Assembly (NCBI GenBank): GCA_910587785.1
Contig: CAJUOA010000011.1
Coordinates: 1 to 50,488 of the forward strand
Length of the DNA: 50,488 bases
Reading direction: 5' to 3'
Origin: an uncultured Oscillospiraceae bacterium
GTDB lineage: Bacteria; Bacillota; Clostridia; Oscillospirales; Oscillospiraceae
Shown: positions 1 through 8,947 of the stretch, in pieces
How the letters are laid out: every line of letters begins with the position of its first letter
Position numbering within the stretch: position 1 is the stretch's first letter
Made by a program: the position numbers and the translations under genes
The notes under the pieces: generated by a model
The model's input: the letters and a program-made list of their open reading frames with translations, nothing else
Told to the model about the DNA's origin: nothing
The model's database searches: none

Positions 1-1
1 A

Positions 2-396
2 AAGAAAATGCTGGGAGTGCAGGAGGATGGGACAGTTGACAAACGCAAGCGGTGCTCCCCTGCGGCGGCGTTGGCATTGGCCAAACAGGAGAAGCTCCAT
101 ACCACCGTCTGCGTCAGCACCCTGTACAGCTACATCGAGAAGCGGGTCTTCCTCCATCTGACCAACAAGGACCTATGGGAAAAGGGGCGGAAAAGGAAAC
201 AGGGATACAGACCGGTCCGGCGGATGGCCCACCCGAAACTGCCGTCCATTTCCAACAGGCCGGAGGAGATCGGCCAGCGAGAGGAAAAAGGGCACTGCGA
301 GATCGACCTGGTCGTCGGGAAGGACGGGAGCAGGCCCGTACTGCTGACGATGGTGGAGCGGAGCACGAAAAAACCGCTTCTCTCCAAGCTCCCGGA
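2..396 (+). pseudogene. IS30-family transposase fragment, 5' end outside window
   Basis: The frame is open from the window edge and reads like the central part of an IS30 transposase: a serine/alanine-rich helical segment, an arginine/lysine-rich linker, then the start of the DDE catalytic core (CEIDLVVGK followed by LLTMVERSTKK). In an intact IS30 protein the core continues for well over 100 residues. Here homology stops near base 396, where a different transposase frame begins, and the reading frame closes at 421. It is therefore a decayed element, truncated on the right by the IS110 remnant. Family assignment is by motif recognition only. Confidence 0.75.
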
Positions 397-719
397 CGGT
401 GGACGAGCTGGCCAACGCTGACCTGGATGAGCTGACAGCCTTTGTAAACAAAGCAGGTCATGGCAGATTTGCAGACCCGGAGGCAACCGCCAAAGCCGTT
501 CAGGCCGCCGCCAGGAGTTCTTTCCGCTTGCCCCAGACCGTGAATGATTCGATTAACCGGGTCATGTCGGTTTCCATTGCGGCTATGCGGGCACTGGAAA
601 GCCAGATCAAGGCGTTGGAGAAAGCCATTGAGCAGCAGTTTGAGATCATCCCAAACACACTGACCTCAATCCCCGGAATCGGCAAGGTCTATTCTGCCGG
701 TATCATCGCTGAGATTGGC
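397..719 (+). pseudogene. IS110-family transposase remnant
   Basis: An in-frame stretch (TVDELANADLDEL... to LTSIPGIGKVYSAGIIAEIG) matches the linker and the beginning of the C-terminal Transposase_20 domain of IS110-family transposases. The N-terminal DEDD catalytic domain is absent and replaced by IS30 sequence. The C-terminal domain, including its catalytic serine region, is cut off after AEIG, exactly where hairpin III of the dispersed repeat begins (around 720). No functional product is expected. Confidence 0.75.
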
Positions 720-1079
720 AAGAAACGTAGTTTCTTAAGCGTCTTTTTGGTGACTTTTTCCGGCTCTTCGGTAGAATGTGTGGGTGGCAGATTTGCTGAA
801 AATCAGCCATAGCAATGGTTTTCAGGCATTTGGAGTGGTACACAAAAAAGGGCTGAAAATAGCACCGTGTCACAAGCCAGTCAAGGCACCGGCTTTGCCT
901 CGCCTGCGGCGGCCTTGACAGCCTTGCGCCACAGTGCTTGCAGGTAGTCAAGAGGGGCTTGCGCCCCTCTCTGGCAGATGCTGCCCATATCTGATTTTCC
1001 TACCCACACATTCTACCGAAGCCTCCTTTTTCCACGCGGAAAAAGTCACCGAGGGTCCGGGGGCGCGAAGCCCCCGGGA
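720..1079 (-). repeat. Dispersed hairpin repeat, copy 1, interrupted by a MITE
   Basis: Read on the minus strand, 1079 to 1026 gives hairpin I (GGGGGC-loop-GCCCCC) and half of hairpin II. 761 to 720 gives the other half of hairpin II and hairpin III (CTTAAGAAAC and its complement). The two halves rejoin perfectly if 762-1025 plus one copy of an 8-bp duplication is removed. The part found after hairpin III in other copies is missing because the IS110 remnant abuts it. It lies 20 bp beyond the stop codon of the ABC transporter gene that ends at 1099. Confidence 0.85.
762..1025. mobile_element. 264-bp ISL3-like MITE
   Basis: The ends are inverted repeats. The left reads GGCTCTTCGGTAGAATGTG and the right, on the other strand, reads GAGGCTTCGGTAGAATGTG, both continuing with TGGGT. 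The element is flanked by CTTTTTCC at 754-761 and again at 1026-1033, an 8-bp direct duplication. ISL3-family elements typically have termini starting GGCTCTT and make 8-bp duplications. No credible transposase is encoded: the 82-aa minus-strand frame across it runs out into flanking DNA. It is probably mobilised in trans. Confidence 0.8.
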
Positions 1080-1098
1080 CTCCTGGCTAGAAGGCAGA

Positions 1099-2943
1099 TC
1101 AGCTAAGCTCCGCCTGCCCGGTGTAGAGCTGATAGTACTTCCCCTGTTGATCGATGAGCTCCTGGTGGTCGCCGCGCTCAATAATCTCCCCCTGCTCCAG
1201 GACCATAATCGCCTTTGCATTGCGAACAGTAGAGAGCCGGTGCGCAATCACAAAGACAGTCCGTCCCGCCATGAGGCGATCCATGCCCCGCTCAATGAGC
1301 TTTTCTGTGCGGGTATCAATGGAGCTGGTCGCTTCATCCAAAATCAACACCGGCGGGTCCGCCACCGCCGCCCGGGCAATGGCCAGGAGCTGACGTTCCC
1401 CCTGACTGAGACTGCCGCCGTCATCGGTGAGCCAAGTGTCGTACCCATTGGGCAGGTGGCTGATAAAGGTGTCCGCATTGGCCAGCTTCGCGGCGGCGCG
1501 AACCTCCTCGTCGGTGGCATCCAAACGGCCATAGCGGATGTTGTCGGCCACAGTGCCGGTAAAGAGATGGGTGTCCTGTAAGACAATGCCCAAGGAGCGC
1601 CGCAGGCTCTCCTTGCGGATGTCCCGCACGTCAATGCCGTCGTAGGTGATAAGGCCGCTCTCGATCTCGTAAAACCGGTTGATGAGGTTGGTGATAGTCG
1701 TCTTCCCCGCGCCGGTGGAGCCCACAAAGGCTATCTTCTGCCCCGGCTTGGCATAAAGGCTGATGCCTTGCAGGACAGCCTTCTCCGGCACGTAGCGGAA
1801 GACCACATCCTGAAAGCGCACGTCGCCCCGGAGGGGAACCAGCGCGCCGTCCGGCTTCTTCCACGCCCAGCCGGAACCGTCCCGGACCAGAGTGACACGC
1901 CCCTCATCAATCTCCGGCGCGGTCTCCATAACCTCAAAGACCCGCTCCGCGCCCGCAATGGCGGCGAGAAGGTTGTTGACCTGCTGGCTCATCTGACTGA
2001 TGGGCTGGCTGAACTGCCGGGTATACTGGAGATAGACCACCAGGGACCCCAGGTCCAGCCCCATGGCGATGGACAGCAGCGCCCCCGCACAGCAGGTGAG
2101 GGCATAGTTGATATGGCTGAGGTTGCCCATGGCAGGCATCATGGCCCCGGCAAAAGACTGGGCGTTCACCGCACTGCGCCGGTAAGCCTCGTTGCGCACG
2201 TCGAAGCCCGCCTTCGCGGCCCTCTCGTGGGTGAAGACCTTGATGACCTTCTGCCCCTCGATCATCTCCTCAATATAACCGTTGATAACCCCCAGATCCC
2301 TCTGCTGGGCGGAGAAATAGCGCCGGGAACGCCTGCCTACGGTCATGACCACCACCATCATGAGCCCCATGGAGAACACGCTCACCAGAAACAGCGCCGG
2401 ACTGAGATAGAGCATCATCGCCACCACACCGATGAAGGTCAGACCGCCGGAGATGAGACTGATCATGCCGTTGTTGAGGATCTCGGTAATGGTCTCGATG
2501 TCGTTGGTATAGCGGCTCATGAGCTCACCGTGGGTGTGGGTGTCAAAATAGCTCAGAGGCAGGCGCTGCATCTTGGCAAAGAGGTCCTGCCGGATGGCGT
2601 GGGTCGTCCTCTGGGAGACATGGACCATGATGCGGGCATACGTGTAGCTGAGAAGCGCCGCGCAGACGTAAATGCCCGCAAGCACCGCCAGCATCCGTGC
2701 CAGACGGGGGTAGTCCCCCGGAATGATGCAGTCGTTAATGAGGGGCCGGAGCATATAGCTGCCGCCGATGGAACAGCCCACGTTCAGCACCAGACACACC
2801 GCCACCACCCCCAGGAGCCACTTGGATTTGCCCACATAGCCCAATAGAGTGGAGATGGTCCTGCCCGCGTTCTTGGGCTTGCGGAAGTCCCTGGGACCGG
2901 GACCGCCGGGGCCGTGGGGCCCGTTCTTCCTCTTTTCAGCCAT
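1099..2943 (-). CDS. ABC exporter half-transporter, catalytic subunit
   Basis: 614 aa. An N-terminal six-helix transmembrane domain (about residues 50-330) is followed by a nucleotide-binding domain. Walker A is GSTGAGKTT near residue 410, the signature is LSQGE, Walker B is LILDEATSS with the catalytic glutamate, and the switch histidine is in VIAHR. It should pair with the upstream-encoded half-transporter, contributing the intact ATP-hydrolysing residues. The start is the ATG at 2943, which overlaps the upstream stop by 8 bp; an in-frame extension further upstream has no family character. Such MarR-linked pairs usually export drugs or lipophilic compounds; the substrate here is unknown. 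Confidence 0.93.
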   Translation of the reverse strand: MAEKRKNGPHGPGGPGPRDFRKPKNAGRTISTLLGYVGKSKWLLGVVAVCLVLNVGCSIGGSYMLRPLINDCIIPGDYPRLARMLAVLAGIYVCAALLSYTYARIMVHVSQRTTHAIRQDLFAKMQRLPLSYFDTHTHGELMSRYTNDIETITEILNNGMISLISGGLTFIGVVAMMLYLSPALFLVSVFSMGLMMVVVMTVGRRSRRYFSAQQRDLGVINGYIEEMIEGQKVIKVFTHERAAKAGFDVRNEAYRRSAVNAQSFAGAMMPAMGNLSHINYALTCCAGALLSIAMGLDLGSLVVYLQYTRQFSQPISQMSQQVNNLLAAIAGAERVFEVMETAPEIDEGRVTLVRDGSGWAWKKPDGALVPLRGDVRFQDVVFRYVPEKAVLQGISLYAKPGQKIAFVGSTGAGKTTITNLINRFYEIESGLITYDGIDVRDIRKESLRRSLGIVLQDTHLFTGTVADNIRYGRLDATDEEVRAAAKLANADTFISHLPNGYDTWLTDDGGSLSQGERQLLAIARAAVADPPVLILDEATSSIDTRTEKLIERGMDRLMAGRTVFVIAHRLSTVRNAKAIMVLEQGEIIERGDHQELIDQQGKYYQLYTGQAELS

Positions 2944-4672
2944 TGAGACTCGCCCCCTCCTGCTGCGACTGGTAGACGTCGCGGTAAATTTCATTGCTCT
3001 CCATGAGCTCCTCATGGGTTCCCATGCCGGAGATGTGCCCGTCGTCCAGAACCACGATGAGGTCCGCGTCCATGACGGAGATGATCCGCTGGGCAATGAT
3101 GATCTTCGTCGTGTCCGGAAGCTGCTCCCGGAAAGCGGCGCGGATCTTCGCGTCCGTGGCGGTGTCCACGGCGCTGGTGGAGTCGTCCAGAATGAGGACC
3201 TTCGGCTTTTTCAGAATGGCCCGGGCGATACACAGCCTCTGCTTCTGCCCGCCGGAGACGTTCACGCCCCCCTGCCCCAGGTCCGTGTCCAGCCCCCTGG
3301 GCATCCGGCTGACGAACTCCCAGGCGCAGGCGGCTTCACAGGCGGCCTCGATCTCCATGTCGGTGGCGTTCTCATCCCCCCAGAGCAGGTTCTCCCGGAC
3401 AGAGCCGGAGAAGAGGGTGTTTTTTTGCAGGACCATGCTCACAGCGCCTCGCAGGTGCTCCAGGGAGTAATCCTGGACCGGACGTCCCCCCACCCGGACC
3501 GCGCCCTCCTGGACCTCGTAGAGCCGGGGGATGAGCTGGACCAGGGTGGATTTCGCCGAGCCGGTGCCGCCGATGATGCCCACCGTGGCGCCGCTCTTGA
3601 TGTGGAGGTCGATGTCGTGGAGGTTCCACTTCCCGGCGGTGTCATTGTACTTGAAGTAGACGTGGTCGAAGTCCACGGAGCCGTCGGCGGCCTCCAGGGA
3701 GGCGTCGGCGGAGGTGTCGGCGATGTCGGGCACCTCGTCCAGGACCTCGATGACCCGCTTGGCGCAGGCGATGGCCCGGGTGAGCATCATCATGATCATG
3801 GACACCATCATCAGGCTCATGAGCACCTGGGTGATGTAGGTGAAGAAGGTGCTCAAAAGGCCCACCTCCAGATCCCCGGCCTGGACCAGGGGCGCGCCGT
3901 ACCACATGACGGCAATAATGGTGCCGTAGGTGATGAGCATCATGAGGGGCTGGTTGATGACGATGAAGCCGAATGCCTTTTCGCTGATTTCCAGGAGGGC
4001 GTCGTTGCGCTTTTTGAATTTCTTCCCCTCGTAGTCCTCCCGGACGAAGCTCTTCACCACCCGGATGGCGGAGAGGTTCTCCTGGACCACCAGGTTCAGA
4101 TCGTCGGTGCGCTCCTGGAAGGCGGTGAACATGGGGCTGATATACCGGATCACCAGCGCAATCATCACCAGCAGGAGCGGCATGGCCACCAGGAACACCC
4201 GGGAGAGCTTCAGACTGATGGAAACCGCCAGGATCAGGGCGCTCACCAGCATCACCGGTGCCCGCACCAAAAGGCGCATCCCCATCATGAGGCTCATTTG
4301 CAGCATGTTGCAGTCGCTGGTCAGGCGGGTGACCAGGGAGGCGGTGGAGAACTTCTCGATGTTCCGGAAGGAGTACTCCTGTACATGGTCATACTGGGCC
4401 TTGCGCAGCTGGGCCCCGAAGCCCTGCCCCGCCCGGGAGGACAAAAACGCGCTCCCAATGCCCAGAGCCATGGACACCAGGGCCATGAGCACCATTTGCA
4501 GGCCCTTTCTGAGGATAAAGGCCGTGTCCCCGGCGGGGATGCCGGTATCTACGATGTCGGCCATCACCAGGGGGAGCAGGAGCTCGAAGACCGCCTCCCC
4601 GCCGGAACAGAGGACCCCCAGCACGATAAAGTGCCGGTGCCCCCGGGTATAGGGCCAAAGTTTTTTGATCAT
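2936..4672 (-). CDS. ABC exporter half-transporter, degenerate-site subunit
   Basis: 578 aa, membrane domain then NBD. The NBD is non-canonical in ways typical of heterodimeric exporters. Walker A reads GGTGSAKS, Walker B ends LILDDSTSA with aspartate where the catalytic glutamate should be, and the switch position reads IIAQR with glutamine for histidine. Its own signature, VSGGQ, is intact, so the one competent ATP site forms between this signature and the partner's Walker motifs. The start overlaps the marR stop by 4 bp (ATGA), so the three genes are translationally coupled. Confidence 0.93.
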   Translation of the reverse strand: MIKKLWPYTRGHRHFIVLGVLCSGGEAVFELLLPLVMADIVDTGIPAGDTAFILRKGLQMVLMALVSMALGIGSAFLSSRAGQGFGAQLRKAQYDHVQEYSFRNIEKFSTASLVTRLTSDCNMLQMSLMMGMRLLVRAPVMLVSALILAVSISLKLSRVFLVAMPLLLVMIALVIRYISPMFTAFQERTDDLNLVVQENLSAIRVVKSFVREDYEGKKFKKRNDALLEISEKAFGFIVINQPLMMLITYGTIIAVMWYGAPLVQAGDLEVGLLSTFFTYITQVLMSLMMVSMIMMMLTRAIACAKRVIEVLDEVPDIADTSADASLEAADGSVDFDHVYFKYNDTAGKWNLHDIDLHIKSGATVGIIGGTGSAKSTLVQLIPRLYEVQEGAVRVGGRPVQDYSLEHLRGAVSMVLQKNTLFSGSVRENLLWGDENATDMEIEAACEAACAWEFVSRMPRGLDTDLGQGGVNVSGGQKQRLCIARAILKKPKVLILDDSTSAVDTATDAKIRAAFREQLPDTTKIIIAQRIISVMDADLIVVLDDGHISGMGTHEELMESNEIYRDVYQSQQEGASLNG

Positions 4673-5121
4673 ACGCTGTTTACCTCGTTTTCCAAGTTTG
4701 TGATAATCTGGTTGAGGAGCCGCTCCAGCTGTTCCCGCTCCTGGCCGGAGAGGCCCGCCGCATACAGGCGCTCCGCCTTCTCCACGACGCCGCGGAAGTC
4801 CTCCACCTTGCCCCAGCCCGCCTCGGTCAGGCTCACCAGGCGGACCCGTCCGTCCTGGGGGCTGGGGCGGCGGGTGACATACCCCTTGGCCTCCAGCCGG
4901 TCCACGATGCCGTTGACGGTGGGGGGCTTCAGGCGGAGCTGTTTCTCCAGGTCCCGCTGGGTGGCCTCCTGCCCCTCACCAGTACAGGTCAGGCGCATGA
5001 GCAGGTGGGTCTGGGCCGGGGTCACGTCGTACCCCGCCCGGCGCAGGAGCTGGTCCATGCTCTGCTTGCCCAGGTGGCCGCAGTAGGCGATCAGAGCCCC
5101 CAGCTCCGGGCAGTCACACAC
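4669..5121 (-). CDS. MarR-family repressor of the ABC exporter operon
   Basis: 150 aa. A winged helix lies about residues 45-110 (QRDLEKQLRLKPPTVNGIVDRLEAKGYVTRR, with a DGR wing), flanked by dimerisation helices. It is first in a three-gene operon with two ABC half-transporters, the usual arrangement for a ligand-released repressor that controls its own exporter. The start is GTG at 5121, preceded by AGAGGTG at a 7-nt spacing; no ATG fits. The N-terminus MCDCPELG contains two cysteines, which could allow redox or metal sensing, but this is speculative. Confidence 0.9.
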   Translation of the reverse strand: MCDCPELGALIAYCGHLGKQSMDQLLRRAGYDVTPAQTHLLMRLTCTGEGQEATQRDLEKQLRLKPPTVNGIVDRLEAKGYVTRRPSPQDGRVRLVSLTEAGWGKVEDFRGVVEKAERLYAAGLSGQEREQLERLLNQIITNLENEVNSV

Positions 5122-5149
5122 GATCTGTCACCTCTTTTCAAAAAAATAT

Positions 5150-5161
5150 TTAGCGCGCTAA
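5150..5161. promoter_or_regulatory. Probable MarR operator palindrome
   Basis: A perfect 12-bp palindrome, TTAGCGCGCTAA, lies immediately downstream of the -10 box and covers the expected transcription start of the marR-ABC operon. Bound MarR protein there would block transcription. The TTAGC/GCTAA pattern is common for MarR regulators of exporter operons. Confidence 0.7.
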
Positions 5162-5189
5162 CTATAACTCATATTTTTTCCAAAGTCAA
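5161..5189 (-). promoter_or_regulatory. Promoter of the marR-ABC operon
   Basis: On the minus strand, -35 TTGACT (5184-5189) and -10 TATAGT (5161-5166) are separated by 17 bp, matching the housekeeping sigma consensus at five of six positions in each box. Confidence 0.8.
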
Positions 5190-5201
5190 GGCCGGTTTTT
5201 G

Positions 5202-5527
5202 AATGGTTTTTGAACCGGCTGTGAACTTTCCATGAATTATCCCCCAACCCGGTTGACGGATCGGAAAAGCTGTATTATGATGGGGATGTCAGCAAGACAT
5301 TCTCTTTTCTCTCCCTCTTTTTCTGCGAAAGAGCCGGAATCATGTGATCCCGGCTCTTTCTGCATGAGCCCCCGGACGCCCTGCGGCCCTCACAGGCGCA
5401 CCGGAAAAAGAAAACGGGGCCCGGACGTTTGTCCGGGCCCCAGGGGGGATCAGGGGGAATCTTCTATAATACAGTCAACACAGTTGAAAAAGCGCATTTG
5501 TGCTTTTCCAAATTCCAGCTATGAAGC
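5202..5527. other. Intergenic region with inverted repeats, no gene
   Basis: No plausible coding sequence was found. An inverted repeat at 5328-5359 (AAAGAGCCGG/CCGGCTCTTT) lacks a following T-run on either strand. The second, at 5416-5441, is listed separately as a terminator. Confidence 0.5.
5403..5441 (-). terminator. Rho-independent terminator of the Cys-rich SLH gene
   Basis: On the minus strand an 11-bp GC stem (GGGGCCCGGAC/GTCCGGGCCCC) with a 4-nt loop is followed by GTTTTCTTTTT. It lies about 90 bp past the stop codon at 5529. Confidence 0.75.
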
Positions 5528-5528
5528 G

Positions 5529-8500
5529 TCAGGCACCGATCATCTCGCAGAAGCGGTTGAGGATCGTTGCCACCTGGGCGCGGGTGGCGGTGCCGGTGGG
5601 GTCCAGACGTCCGTCATCCATGCCGGCGATGAGTCCTCTGTCCACTGCCCAGCGCATGGCCTCGACGGCGTAATCGCTGACCTTGTCCCCATCGGGGAAG
5701 CGGCTGAGGTCGCCGTAGTTCGCCACGTCGATGCCCTTGCTCACGCAGTAACGGTAGAGGATCGCCGCCATCTGCTCGCGGGTGATGTTGTCCTTGGGCC
5801 CGAAGAGGGTCTCGCTGTAGCCCAGGACCACGCCGTTGTCGCTTGCCCAGGAAATGGGATCGGCATAGTACTCGTCGCGCTCAACATCGGTGAAGGGGCT
5901 CACGCCGGTGGCGGAAGCGTTCTCCATGCGGTAGATGATCGTGACGATCATGCCGCGGGTGGTGGAGACGTTGGGCCCGAAGAGGGTGTCGCTCATGCCG
6001 GTCATCATGCCCTTGCCGTAGACGAAGGACACATAGGGGCGGAACCAGTCGCCGCTGGCCACATCAATGAAGGGCAGGGGACGGTTTGCCAGGGGGGTGT
6101 CCTCATCCTCGATGGTCACGGTGGGGGTGTTGGGGGTGTTCCCCAGGGGCGTGTTGTCATCGGGGATGGTCGTGGTGGGCTGGCGGTTGCTGCTGACCGG
6201 GGGCTGGTAATCCGGGTCGGGGTCAGGATCGGGATCGGTGTAGCCCGGATCATAGGTGTAGGTCAGCTGAGGAATGGTCTCGGTGCGGGTCGCGGCGCAG
6301 GTGGCGCAGGTGTAGGTCCGCAGGCCCGTGCTGTAGTAGGTGGGGTAGGTGGTGATCACACCGGCGTTCCAGGCGTGATTGCCGGTGGCGGCAACCGTCC
6401 GGGTCTCCGTGTGGCCGCTGTTGCGGGCGCATGTGCGGGTCTCCTCACCGGCGGCGGCGCAGGTGGCGGCGCGGGTCACCGTCCAGGCACCGTAGCTGTG
6501 GCCCAGGGCGGGGATGGTGATCCGGGACGTGATCACCGCATTGCAGCGGCTGCAATAGGTACCGCCGGTGTAGCCGGTGGTGGTGCAGGTGGCCGGGACC
6601 GTGGCATAGGCTACAGCATTGTGGCCGAGTGCACCGCCCGTCGCCTCAGTATGCTTGAGGCCGCAGACCGTACAGGTGTAGGTCGTGACTTCCGCCCCCT
6701 CACAGGTGGCGGAGGTGGTCACTTCGCCTGCATCCCAGACATGCGCGCTGGTCTCCTCATCACCACAGACAGTGCAAACGCGGGTGTGGTTGACACTGCC
6801 CTCCATCCCAGTCCAGGCGCCGTAGGTGTGGGGCAGCTTGGCAATCTCAGTCTGAGCCGCCAGAATCTCACCGCACACGGAGCAGTGCTTGCCTTCGGTC
6901 TTACCTGCGGTGGTGCAGGTGGCGGGGACAGCCGCGTCAACGACCTCGGTGTGGGGCAGCTTGGCGATAGACTCGGTGCTGATAACCGTATTACACACGG
7001 TACACCTGGTCTCCTTTGTGCCCTCTTCCTTGCAGGAGGCTTCCTTGGTCACCACCGCCTCGCCGGGGGTGTGGGGCTTCTTCGCAATCTTCAAAGACCC
7101 CTCGGTCACAGGCGTGTAGCTAGTGCCCTTGGTGAGCTGGCCGCAGTTCTCACACTTATTGTGGGACTGCATCCCCTCTTTGGTGCAGGTGGCCTCTTCC
7201 TCAGGAACAGCGATCCACTTGTGGCCGGTGGCTTTGAGGACCAGGCTATCCTCCGTTACCTCGGTGAGATGCGTAGCTGTACCGGTGAGGTACTTCTGGC
7301 AATCGTCGCAGTAATAATGCGCCTTCATGCCGTCCGTCTCGCAGGTGGCGGGAACTTCGGGGATCGCCTCTTTGACATTGGGGTGCTTGCACACCTCGGG
7401 CTCTACAGGAGTAGTGGACTTCGTCGCACCGCATTTGCACTTGGTGCCACCATCGAGATCGTAGGTATGGCCCTCAGTCTTCTCGTAGTTTCCACAAGAG
7501 CAAGTTACGGCGTGGGTACCATTCCCCTTGTTCGTCCAGCGCAACAGGGTGCCTTGGTGCTCACACTTAGGCTCGGTGGGCTCCACGGGCTTGAGATTCT
7601 TCTGACCGCAGATGCACGTGTTGTCCAGCTGATTAAAGTTATGATTTTCCAGGTCCTTCCACTCAGCACAAACTTCACACTGATAGCCGTGCTTGTCGGT
7701 GCCCTTCGGCTGGAGCTCCGTACTCCACTGGTGGGCGGCAGGAACGACATTGACCTTCTTGGTCGCCTCGCAATCGGCACACTTCTCGACCGTGTAACCA
7801 TCAGTGGTGCAGGTGGGCGCAATAGTCTCTACGACTGTCCAGCCGCTGTGATCTTTAACAACATCGGCGTAGCGGTTGAGAGGCTTTTCGCAGTACAGAC
7901 AGGGATGGGCGTGCTTCTGGTCATTGAGCTTTACCCACACGTTGGTATCCGGAGCATGACCACTACCGCTGGTGTACTCAGTCTTCCGCTGCTTGCAGTT
8001 TTCGCAGTAATAAACGTACTTCTTGGCAGCGCAAACAGGGCCGTCTGTTTCGGACTCTTCCTCGTTCAGCACAAAGTTGTGTGTACACTCCTCCGGCTCT
8101 ACAGGAACGATCTCAGACTTCATGACATAGCCGCAGGCACATTTCCAGTACTTGTAGCCGCCTTCTTCTACAGGCTCGCCAAGCTGCACATGGGATTCCT
8201 CAGCACCGCGATAGTCACAGCCCTGCACAGTACAAACAAGCCAGTGTGTATTGCTCACATAGTCAGGCTCAGTCGCAGTGTACGTCAGCGTTGTCTGGTG
8301 TTCACTCGGGTGCTCCATGCCACAAACGCAGGTACCGGTGGCATAGGAGTGAGGAGCAAAGTTTTCCTGCTCAGGCTCTCCACAACGGTCGCAGAGAAGG
8401 CGATGACCCTCGTCGTTCTGCTCATATTTGTCCGTATACAAATGATTCAGAGCTGGCACCTTGTTTTCCGGACCACTAATTTTTGTCGCGCAGAAAACGC

Positions 8501-8903
8501 ACCAAACCTCAGAATATCCTTCTGTAGTACAGGTCGGCGCAACGATTTTGGTCTTGAGGTTGCGGTTGTCATTGCGTATATGACTGTGCCCTATTCCGTT
8601 GCCTTCATCGGGTTTAATCATTGCATCATTAAGGACTATTTCTCCACAATCACAGGTCCATTTTTGGGCAGGGATACCTCCAGTTCCTGTCCTGCGCCAA
8701 TTATGGAAGGATTCATTGAAATACTCATTGCACTCTGTGCAAACAGTGGCATGATGCCCGTTGTCGAGATTTACATAGGATGACCCACTGTGATGATGCT
8801 CTTCCCCCGCCGCAAATGCGGCACCAGGGACCAGGCTCACACACAGAACGAACGCGACGAACAGGGAGAGAACGCGTTTGCCAAGGTTCTTGTAATGTTT
8901 CAT
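5529..8903 (-). CDS. Secreted SLH-domain protein with many CxxC repeats
   Basis: 1124 aa. A signal peptide (charged start, hydrophobic core, PGAAFAA cleavage region) is followed by about 850 residues of imperfect repeats. Each repeat carries paired CxxC motifs with recurring PATCTTTG, YCSRCNAVI and LPHT/LGH elements, suggesting zinc- or disulfide-stabilised small modules. A short DPDPDPD-rich linker precedes three SLH repeats at the C-terminus (about residues 950-1124) that would hold it to secondary cell-wall polymer. The start is the ATG at 8903, preceded by AAAGGA; the longer in-frame extension would translate the riboswitch. The leader carries three class-I c-di-GMP aptamers, so display on the surface is probably tied to second-messenger level. 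Codon use is less GC-rich in the N-terminal repeats. Confidence 0.9.
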   Translation of the reverse strand: MKHYKNLGKRVLSLFVAFVLCVSLVPGAAFAAGEEHHHSGSSYVNLDNGHHATVCTECNEYFNESFHNWRRTGTGGIPAQKWTCDCGEIVLNDAMIKPDEGNGIGHSHIRNDNRNLKTKIVAPTCTTEGYSEVWCVFCATKISGPENKVPALNHLYTDKYEQNDEGHRLLCDRCGEPEQENFAPHSYATGTCVCGMEHPSEHQTTLTYTATEPDYVSNTHWLVCTVQGCDYRGAEESHVQLGEPVEEGGYKYWKCACGYVMKSEIVPVEPEECTHNFVLNEEESETDGPVCAAKKYVYYCENCKQRKTEYTSGSGHAPDTNVWVKLNDQKHAHPCLYCEKPLNRYADVVKDHSGWTVVETIAPTCTTDGYTVEKCADCEATKKVNVVPAAHQWSTELQPKGTDKHGYQCEVCAEWKDLENHNFNQLDNTCICGQKNLKPVEPTEPKCEHQGTLLRWTNKGNGTHAVTCSCGNYEKTEGHTYDLDGGTKCKCGATKSTTPVEPEVCKHPNVKEAIPEVPATCETDGMKAHYYCDDCQKYLTGTATHLTEVTEDSLVLKATGHKWIAVPEEEATCTKEGMQSHNKCENCGQLTKGTSYTPVTEGSLKIAKKPHTPGEAVVTKEASCKEEGTKETRCTVCNTVISTESIAKLPHTEVVDAAVPATCTTAGKTEGKHCSVCGEILAAQTEIAKLPHTYGAWTGMEGSVNHTRVCTVCGDEETSAHVWDAGEVTTSATCEGAEVTTYTCTVCGLKHTEATGGALGHNAVAYATVPATCTTTGYTGGTYCSRCNAVITSRITIPALGHSYGAWTVTRAATCAAAGEETRTCARNSGHTETRTVAATGNHAWNAGVITTYPTYYSTGLRTYTCATCAATRTETIPQLTYTYDPGYTDPDPDPDPDYQPPVSSNRQPTTTIPDDNTPLGNTPNTPTVTIEDEDTPLANRPLPFIDVASGDWFRPYVSFVYGKGMMTGMSDTLFGPNVSTTRGMIVTIIYRMENASATGVSPFTDVERDEYYADPISWASDNGVVLGYSETLFGPKDNITREQMAAILYRYCVSKGIDVANYGDLSRFPDGDKVSDYAVEAMRWAVDRGLIAGMDDGRLDPTGTATRAQVATILNRFCEMIGA

Positions 8904-8947
8904 AGATTCAATTCCTTTCTTTGCCTGATTTACGGATGCAAAGTATC

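Noticed and set aside
703..951. 82-aa minus-strand frame with a CKHCG motif across the MITE
   Set aside because: It starts inside the MITE and runs into the repeat and the IS110 remnant; no ribosome site; the motif alone is not evidence of a gene.
1099..3096. Longer start for the ABC subunit (665 aa)
   Set aside because: The extra 51 residues are out-of-frame reading of the upstream ABC gene. The ATG at 2943 gives a normal start with an 8-bp overlap.
6250..8700. CxxC repeat region considered as a CRISPR-like array
   Set aside because: The repeats are protein-level and imperfect, with no fixed DNA repeat or spacer length and no cas genes nearby.
5232..8783. Long plus-strand open frame (1183 aa) antisense to the Cys-rich SLH gene
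   Set aside because: It is an antisense shadow of a GC-rich repeat gene. There is no ribosome site, its composition is odd (Gly/Val/Ala/Leu), and the minus strand has a signal peptide, SLH repeats and riboswitches.
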